Shown here one piece after another: positions 61,808 to 64,000 of a DNA stretch of 64,000 bases (its first letter is position 1; the number at the start of each line of letters is the position of its first letter). The position numbers and the translations under genes were made by a program. The notes beneath the pieces are model-generated. The model was not told the DNA's origin. It made no database searches and was given only the letters and a program-made list of their open reading frames with translations. This DNA comes from Oribacterium sp. P6A1 (GTDB lineage: Bacteria; Bacillota; Clostridia; Lachnospirales; Lachnospiraceae). The stretch lies in assembly GCF_000702885.1 (NCBI RefSeq), contig NZ_JNKO01000005.1, forward strand, positions 163,666 through 227,665, written 5' to 3'.

Positions 61808-63076
61808 TTAGTCTTTTTCGATCAGAGGGGTCCAGTAGTGATATCCTTCATAGTCTGTCAGTCTGTATGCCACACTGGTAACAGTTCCGTCTTCCAGGCG
61901 AATGTTGGCTATAAGCGGCTTAGTCCCCACTTTGAAACCTTCTCCCAGAAAATAGTTATCGATAAAGTCTCCTTCATAGGAATAAACGTCACAGATAGGT
62001 TCTATCAGATCTCCGTCATTTAAAGGTTCCAGTCCGCTGCACATTTCCTCAGTGGAAAGATCACCGCCCGGACTGTCGGGAAGCGGTTTAACCCCGAGAA
62101 CCTTTCCGTCCGGATTTGAGTTGTCGAACTGCAGTATGATATTTGCATGCTTGGAATTAACAAAGGCTGGGATATATCCGCGGGATTGATATCTGTTGCC
62201 CTCGTGCCAGCCGTCCAGCTGATAATATGCTACCACATGTTTATCCAGAGACAGCCAGGTATCGTCGTACTCACCAATCAGGTTCAGGTCATCGTCAAAA
62301 TCATAGAGATTATCCAGACCAAGGTCTATATAAGCGCTTCCGGTGTCTACAAAGACATTGAGCCTGACATATTCAACTGCATCCCATTCTTCATCTGACA
62401 GTATCAGGACCTGCTGTCCTTTTTTATTACGGGACCAGACAAGATGGGATTCATCAATTGCCTTGCCTTCAGTATCGGTAAAGCTCTGTGAGGTTCCACC
62501 CTTGGAACTTCCGCCTGCAGCAGAGGACGCTGCGGCTCCCGCAGCAAGACCCGGAAGAAAACCGTTTCCACCTGAAAGCGGCAGTAAGCCTCCGCTCTTA
62601 TAGGATTCAGTCAGCTCTGAACTTGCGGACTTTTCAGCATTGACTTCACTGCTTCCGGAAATCAGCCCGGCTTTACCGCCAGTGTTACCGTTACTGCCTG
62701 AACCACTGCCTATGCCCTGTACTGCCTCATTTATGGCACCGATACCGGTATCTATTCCCTGCTGAACACTCCCATCCTCAACCTTTGTCGCTGCTGTATG
62801 AAAGAGCGTGGAGCCAAGTTCCATCAGCTGGGATCCTCCATTATAGATTATGGAAATGATCATTATGACCGCAAAGATCATAACAGGCACACAGCCACAG
62901 CCACTGCAGCCACAGCCGTTGTTCCCTCCTCCGTAATTGAATCCCGGTCTTCCATTGTAACCGCCCGAATTACCTACAAATCCTCCGAGTCCCAGACCGC
63001 TTCCTCTTGTAGACACGCGGCTTGATCCGCTTGTTGTATTTCTTTGTCGGCTTCCGCCGCCTCCGGTTCTGTCCAT
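61808..63076 (-). CDS. Glycine-rich membrane protein with clostripain-like C-terminal region, no protease domain
   Basis: 422 aa. The N-terminus is Gly/Ser/Arg-rich (GSGLGLGGFVGNSGGYNGRP), then a Cys-rich patch (NGCGCSGCGC), one membrane helix (VPVMIFAVIMIISIIY, near 63-78) and a long Gly/Ser linker to about residue 215. The C-terminal 200 residues (LVWSRNKKGQQVLILSDEEW to YHYWTPLIEKD) resemble the tail of peptidase C11 (clostripain-like) proteins of this group, with LDGWHEGNRYQSRGYIPAFV and YDYxGxF-like YSYEGDFID. The His/Cys catalytic domain that normally precedes this tail is absent. It may be a regulatory or structural relic, or a binding module. No ribosome site is obvious. Confidence 0.6.
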   Translation of the reverse strand: MDRTGGGGSRQRNTTSGSSRVSTRGSGLGLGGFVGNSGGYNGRPGFNYGGGNNGCGCSGCGCVPVMIFAVIMIISIIYNGGSQLMELGSTLFHTAATKVEDGSVQQGIDTGIGAINEAVQGIGSGSGSNGNTGGKAGLISGSSEVNAEKSASSELTESYKSGGLLPLSGGNGFLPGLAAGAAASSAAGGSSKGGTSQSFTDTEGKAIDESHLVWSRNKKGQQVLILSDEEWDAVEYVRLNVFVDTGSAYIDLGLDNLYDFDDDLNLIGEYDDTWLSLDKHVVAYYQLDGWHEGNRYQSRGYIPAFVNSKHANIILQFDNSNPDGKVLGVKPLPDSPGGDLSTEEMCSGLEPLNDGDLIEPICDVYSYEGDFIDNYFLGEGFKVGTKPLIANIRLEDGTVTSVAYRLTDYEGYHYWTPLIEKD

Positions 63077-63412
63077 ATGCTTCCTATTCTGTTGCTGTTA
63101 CACAAACAAATCAAATACTTATTTAATGCCTGTAAAAGTCATTTTTTACTGTTCTTAGAATTTATCGACGATAAATTAGTTCGGTATTAATTTACATATA
63201 TAATTACACTATTAAGTATAACATACTAATATTCCGGAATTCTTTAAAACCTTTGAAATATAGTCTCCACACGGATCATAAAAATCGGTTATTTACGATT
63301 CAAATCATAAAATTTAAGCATTTTTATACGTCGCCAATAATATTTTCCTTGTTTTTAAGCATTAATATTTGCTAATATACCCCCCCGGCATAAAATAAGC
63401 GAGGGCGGGATC
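63077..63412. other. AT-rich intergenic region, no gene
   Basis: 336 bases of low GC with TTCGTCGATAAA-like and TTACGATTCAAATC stretches but no open frame. A run of nine C bases within TACCCCCCCCGG near 63379-63388 stands out in AT-rich DNA and could be a slippage site. GAGGGCGGGATC at the right end is the ribosome site of the next small gene. Confidence 0.5.
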
Positions 63413-63535
63413 ATGGCAAAAGAAATCGAAAGAAAATGTGATACATGCAGATACTGCATGAGCAATTACAATGGAGAATACTGCGGATGTGCAGATAGCT
63501 CCGAGTATGGATTATATTCAATGACCGGGGTATAG
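63413..63535 (+). CDS. Small Cys-rich protein (40 aa)
   Basis: MAKEIERKCDTCRYCMSNYN then GEYCGCADSSEYG, with five cysteines in a CxxCxxC...CxC layout suited to metal binding. GAGGGCGGG precedes ATG at good distance. Similar tiny zinc-ribbon-like proteins are scattered in Lachnospiraceae. Its last 9 codons overlap out of frame with the histidine-kinase fragment that follows, so the C-terminus may be the product of a rearrangement. Confidence 0.5.
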   Translation: MAKEIERKCDTCRYCMSNYNGEYCGCADSSEYGLYSMTGV

Positions 63536-63753
63536 GCATGACAGAATTACAGGTGCATCATATATTCGATAAGTTTTATCAGGCTGATACCACTCATAAA
63601 TCTGAGGGTAATGGCCTTGGCCTGGCTATTTCAGCAAAAATCATAGACCTTTCCCAGGGAACAATTTCAGTTGATAGTGCACCCGGTATGGGTTCAACAT
63701 TCAGTATTTACCTGCCGTATAAATTGACGCCAAATCAGGAATCTGTCATTTAA
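63508..63753 (+). pseudogene. C-terminal fragment of a sensor histidine kinase
   Basis: The frame reads IIFNDRGIGMTELQVHHIFD, then KFYQADTTHKSEGNGLGLAI and ends GSTFSIYLPYKL. These are the G1 (DRGIGM), F and G2 (GNGLGL) boxes of the HATPase domain. The dimerisation domain, His and N-box are missing and an in-frame stop lies just upstream. An ATG at 63538 could start a 71-aa peptide, but this is best read as debris of a lost kinase gene. Confidence 0.75.
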
Positions 63754-63810
63754 CTTTCGGGATAAAAAGACTTTCGTACATTCTGGGTATGAGAAAAAAC
63801 GGATAATCCC

Positions 63811-64000
63811 TCAGAAACATACAAGGTTATTCAAAATAAATCCTATGGCTTCTCTTTTCTCATCACCCTCAGTATTGCTGCAGGTATATTCAAGTTCAAG
63901 GCATTTCCAGTCTTCATTGAAGAAACGGTAACTCACAGGTTTATAATTAACCACGTCAGAGAATCCTGCTGCTTTGTAGCAGTAATAAGCAGGCAAATTA
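63811..64000 (-). CDS. GNAT-family acetyltransferase, C-terminal part (runs off the window)
   Basis: The visible 61+ residues include NLPAYYCYKAAGFSDVVNYK, the typical end of the GNAT fold (CYxxxGF), then VSYRFFNEDWKCLELEYTC. The frame is open to the window edge, so the start and most of the acetyl-CoA site lie beyond it. Substrate cannot be told. Confidence 0.6.
   Translation of the reverse strand, partial: NLPAYYCYKAAGFSDVVNYKPVSYRFFNEDWKCLELEYTCSNTEGDEKREAIGFILNNLVCF

Overview
The window looks like a chromosomal segment from a Gram-positive, carbohydrate-fermenting anaerobe of the Lachnospiraceae, most like Butyrivibrio or Pseudobutyrivibrio. This is inferred from gene content and style: LytTR two-component systems, ABC sugar importers with solute-binding lipoproteins, intracellular GH94 and GH5 enzymes, rubrerythrin, strong AGGAGG ribosome sites and moderate GC. 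No rRNA, tRNA, CRISPR array or intact transposase was seen.

Region by region. (1) 1-5105: a minus-strand signalling group (L,D-transpeptidase lipoprotein, LytTR response regulator, orphan solute-binding lipoprotein, 7TM GHKL histidine kinase), bracketed by inverted copies of one palindromic repeat. (2) 5190-9762: a flavodoxin-family reductase, an unrecognised 258-aa protein, and a tight operon of a zinc-ribbon/kinase-like protein, a vWA protein and a divergent adenylosuccinate-synthetase paralogue. This operon is the best candidate for an undescribed system. (3) 10064-21465: FucO-type alcohol dehydrogenase with a Rex-like operator, a TetR-type regulator, SbcCD nuclease, a small secreted protein, a CapA-like protein, dipeptidase PepD and a DUF819 transporter. 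(4) 21892-30218: a cello-oligosaccharide locus. LacI regulator, binding protein, two permeases and GH5 run on the minus strand. GH94 cellobiose phosphorylase is divergent, and CGAAAACGTTTTCG-type operators lie between. Imported beta-glucosides would be cleaved in the cytoplasm by hydrolysis and phosphorolysis. (5) 30356-31912: a sodium:amino-acid symporter.

(6) 32063-52720: an AT-rich exopolysaccharide/capsule cluster. Read in minus-strand order it has two GT4 enzymes, a radical SAM protein, a CDP-glycerol-type phosphotransferase, GT2, a broken GT2, a DUF6625 protein, a Stealth phosphotransferase, further GTs, Wzy polymerase, Wzx flippase and another GT. These are followed by CpsC/CpsD-like chain-length proteins and a surface protein, with a secreted beta-helix protein on the opposite strand. 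No initiating sugar-phosphate transferase is visible. A stop-interrupted GT2 and a decayed Stealth fragment show recent gene turnover. (7) 53000-64000: lipoproteins, a PfoR/EIIC-like membrane protein, an AraC regulator, a NrdI-like/rubrerythrin fusion with a structured leader, a GHL10 glycosidase-like protein, a glycine-rich membrane protein with a clostripain-like tail but no protease domain, and gene fragments.

A dispersed family of intergenic palindromes with GTCA(A/T)AAG-type ends lies mostly just after stop codons. One copy separates the sugar-binding protein gene from its permease gene. All function calls come from reading the sequence and recalling family motifs; no search was run.
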